Below, one piece after another: positions 62,091 through 64,000 of a DNA stretch of 64,000 nucleotides. A model generated the notes under the pieces. That model saw only the letters and a list, made by a program, of their open reading frames with translations, was not told the origin of the DNA and did not search any database. The stretch comes from Gp1-AA133 sp964641665 (GTDB lineage Bacteria; Acidobacteriota; Terriglobia; Terriglobales; Acidobacteriaceae), in NCBI GenBank assembly GCA_964641665.1, contig CAZXKO010000027.1:1-64000 (forward strand). The letters are read 5' to 3'. How positions within the stretch are numbered: the first letter of the stretch is position 1; every line of letters starts with the position of its first letter. The position numbers and the translations under genes were made by a program.

Positions 62091-62578
62091 CTATTTCTGC
62101 TTTGTGGGGGGCTTCGAGGGTGTCGTCTTTTCTTCCGTCACCTTCCTGGTGATGTCGTCCACCAATGCTCTCACCGCATCCAAAGGACGAACGGTCGGGC
62201 CCGTCTTCAATGTTGCATGGTCGCTGTCCGGGGGCCGGTTGCGTTTTGGATGTTGATATTAACGAACTCCGGTCCGAGCAAGCCTTCGGTCGATACCTCT
62301 GCGATTGCATCCCTGGGCACCCGCAGGTCGTACGGCGTGCTCAACCTCATGGCGACGGCGGCGGGACAATCCTTGCGGTCAGGGCGTGCCCACACCCGTG
62401 TGACTCTACCAACCTCGACGCCTGCGATCCGAACGGCCGCTCCGACCTGAAGCCCGTTTACATCCTCGAAACACGCTGTCAAGTTCACCACCTTGCTTCG
62501 AGCATTAGGGATCGTCCAGACTCCGAGAATCGCCAAGCCTGCCGCCACAATCAGTCCGAGTTTGAGCCTCTTAGCCAT
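62091..62578 (-). pseudogene. MlaD/MCE-domain protein, one frameshift
   Basis: The N-terminal helix (LKLGLIVAAGLAILGVWTIP) is followed by an MCE domain (LTACFEDVNGLQVGAAVRIA, GVEVGRVTRVWARPDRKDCP, STEGLLGPEFVNINIQNATG). The continuous frame stops just after at 62207. The neighbouring frame gives a sensible tail (KTGPTVRPLDAVRALVDDIT, KVTEEKTTPSKPPTKQK) and a stop at 62091. The break sits at a C-run near 62230-62236. MlaD binds lipids between membranes; no mlaE/mlaF lies beside it. It starts 2 bases after ftcD. Confidence 0.72.
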
Positions 62579-62580
62579 CG

Positions 62581-64000
62581 CTAGTCCTGTGCCGCCCTCG
62601 CCCTTTCCCACATCTCACGCACAAACGCCTCGTCCTTGATCGACGCCAGGTTGATCTCCACATTCGCCAGCGCGCCCTCGATCGCTGCCCGCGCCAAAGC
62701 CGACGCCGTCGTCAGATCTGACTTCATTTTCGGGTTCGTCACCGGCCCCAATCTTTCCGCGAATTCCCGCACCTCGCCCGCCCGCTCCGCTACCGCCAGC
62801 GGGACGCTGGTTGCCTGCTTCAACGCGGCCTCGACAATTGCCTCGCCATCCGCGGCCTCCCGCGACTGCTTGTACGCCTTCATCACCGCGTTATACGATT
62901 CGGCGTCCGCGTCCACCGCAGCTTTCAATTCTTCACGCAACTGCGCCAGCCGCGCAATGGCTGCGCTCAATTCGCTCTCATATTGCACGTAGGCCTTTTT
63001 CCCCCGCGACATGGCGGCCACCATGTGTGCCAGTCCCGCTGCCATCGCACCGGCCGCGGCTGCCGCGCTCCCGCCACCTGGAGTCGCCGTCGGCGCCGCC
63101 AGTCGCTCGACGAACGGCTCGACGCCCGCGCGCAATCCGCCAACTGCCATCTTCCCGCCGATCACCGCTGCCAGCCGGTTCTCGAGAATCAACGACGAAT
63201 CGAAGCTCTCCACCTGCAGGAACCACTCCGCCGCCTGTTCCAGCGCCTTCTTCGGAATCAGCCCGACGATCTCACTCGAAACCGGCGTCACCCCGTAGCG
63301 CGCCGCTTCCCGCTTCACGTACTCGAACACTCGATGCACCGGCGTCTGCTCAAAGTCGGTCAGGTTCATCGACACCTGCGCCATCCCGCGCACCAGGAAT
63401 CCCGCGCCCTTCACAAACCGCAACCCGCCGCTCGAAAACCGCACTGCCTTCGCCACCTTCTTTGCGATGTCGACATCCGGCGTATTCAGGAACACGTTGT
63501 AGGCAATTAGAAACTTCCGCGCGCCTACCACCGTCGCCCCCGCCGTCGGATGCACGCGTGGCTCCCCGAAGTCCGGCCGGCGCGCCGGATTGGTCGCAAT
63601 CTCATCCCGAATCCCCTCAAACTGTCCCCGCCGGATGTTCTCCAGGTTCGTCCGCTCGGGCGTCGTCGCGGCTGCCTCGTACAAATACACTGGGATCTGG
63701 AAGCGCCTCCAGATCTCCTCCCCCACGTGCCGCGCCATTGCCACGCAGTCTTCAATCGTGACGCCATCAATCGGGATAAACGGCACCACGTCGGCCGCCC
63801 CCATGCGCGGATGCGCCCCCTGGTGCTTGGTCAGGTCGATGAGCTCCGCCGCTTTCCCCACGCCCCGAATCGCCGCCTCCTGGATCGCGTCCCGCTCCCC
63901 GACCAACGTGATCACGCAGCGGTTGTGATCGGCGTCCATCTCACGATCAAGTAAGTACACAGCGCTGACCTTCATCGCCTCGACAATGGCATCGACCTTC
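62581..64000 (-). CDS. ftcD: Fused glutamate formimidoyltransferase / formimidotetrahydrofolate cyclodeaminase (N-terminus outside window)
   Basis: This bifunctional enzyme moves the formimino group of formiminoglutamate to tetrahydrofolate and then deaminates it, at the end of histidine degradation. The N-terminal domain has DREMDADHNRCVITLVGERD, HQGAHPRMGAADVVPFIPID and GGLRFVKGAGFLVRGMAQVS. The C-terminal cyclodeaminase domain begins near VEPFVERLAAPTATPGGGSA with MVAAMSRGKKAY. About 20 N-terminal residues lie beyond position 64000; the ATG at 63975 is internal, because the frame continues upstream as VDAIVEAM. Its downstream neighbour is mlaD. Confidence 0.93.
   Translation of the reverse strand, partial: KVDAIVEAMKVSAVYLLDREMDADHNRCVITLVGERDAIQEAAIRGVGKAAELIDLTKHQGAHPRMGAADVVPFIPIDGVTIEDCVAMARHVGEEIWRRFQIPVYLYEAAATTPERTNLENIRRGQFEGIRDEIATNPARRPDFGEPRVHPTAGATVVGARKFLIAYNVFLNTPDVDIAKKVAKAVRFSSGGLRFVKGAGFLVRGMAQVSMNLTDFEQTPVHRVFEYVKREAARYGVTPVSSEIVGLIPKKALEQAAEWFLQVESFDSSLILENRLAAVIGGKMAVGGLRAGVEPFVERLAAPTATPGGGSAAAAAGAMAAGLAHMVAAMSRGKKAYVQYESELSAAIARLAQLREELKAAVDADAESYNAVMKAYKQSREAADGEAIVEAALKQATSVPLAVAERAGEVREFAERLGPVTNPKMKSDLTTASALARAAIEGALANVEINLASIKDEAFVREMWERARAAQD

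Noticed and set aside
1..64000. CRISPR array or rRNA operon
   Set aside because: No regular spaced repeats of 25-40 bases and no rRNA-like sequence were seen.

Overview
The window reads as a chromosomal segment of a high-GC, Gram-negative soil-type bacterium, most likely an acidobacterium (Acidobacteriota, Terriglobia/Koribacter-like). This rests on the style of the gene set rather than on a marker gene: secreted TPR and carboxypeptidase-regulatory-like proteins, an S46 dipeptidyl-peptidase, a TonB/Ig-type relic, a lone BoxB-like oxygenase with two enoyl-CoA hydratases, and GC-rich dispersed hairpins. Taxonomy is an inference.

Positions 1-3880 are an accessory patch ending at the 3' end of a tRNA-Ala(CGC). 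It holds gene relics: a frameshifted TonB/Ig-type protein, an RHS-repeat fragment, an imperfect inverted repeat, and the frameshifted C-terminal domain of an L,D-transpeptidase-like RHS toxin. The toxin relic's stop overlaps, by ATGA, an intact gene for a small exported protein that looks like its immunity partner. A second decayed stretch (10.2-12.7 kb) holds a multicopper-oxidase relic and a frameshifted secreted repeat protein. A third relic is a collapsed hicBA toxin-antitoxin locus (25.2-25.5 kb).

The rest is compact and mostly intact. 4.1-10.0 kb: ribA, a GT87-type membrane glycosyltransferase, a DUF2520 oxidoreductase, a Nudix ADP-ribose pyrophosphatase, a cold-shock protein and DNA polymerase X. 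12.9-18.9 kb: membrane proteins, then a five-gene cassette (ABC ATPase, ABC-2 permease, 63-residue membrane protein, DesK-like kinase, LuxR-type regulator) with a 14-bp palindrome upstream. 19.1-25.0 kb: a tiny secreted Cys-rich peptide, a large membrane/TPR protein, glycine oxidase and an M20 peptidase. 25.9-36.0 kb: smc, purC, cvpA, a Fis-type regulator, a secreted TPR protein, an SDR, a zinc-ribbon protein and a YtxH/DUF948-like pair. 36.1-43.3 kb: a cysteine desulfurase-mnmA pair for tRNA 2-thiolation, a cupredoxin-like secreted protein, citrate synthase and the S46 peptidase.

43.4-47.2 kb is a same-strand set of a TetR regulator (with a perfect 16-bp operator-like palindrome just after its promoter), two enoyl-CoA hydratases and a BoxB-like diiron oxygenase, probably for an aromatic or other acyl-CoA. 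47.3-50.9 kb holds a PEGA protein, a DapA-like aldolase with an unusual insertion and two frameshifted small genes. 50.9-56.8 kb runs lepB, carA, a secreted beta-sandwich protein inserted between the carbamoyl-phosphate synthase genes, and carB. 57.0-60.9 kb: a PCYCYC-motif exported protein, a TPR protein, glmR/yvcK and glmU. 61.0-64.0 kb: a secreted protein, a frameshifted mlaD and a fused ftcD that runs off the window end.

Two cross-cutting observations: several genes start exactly six bases after a good -10 box, suggesting leaderless transcripts; and several frameshifts fall at homopolymer runs but only in accessory genes, so they may be real decay or residual assembly errors.
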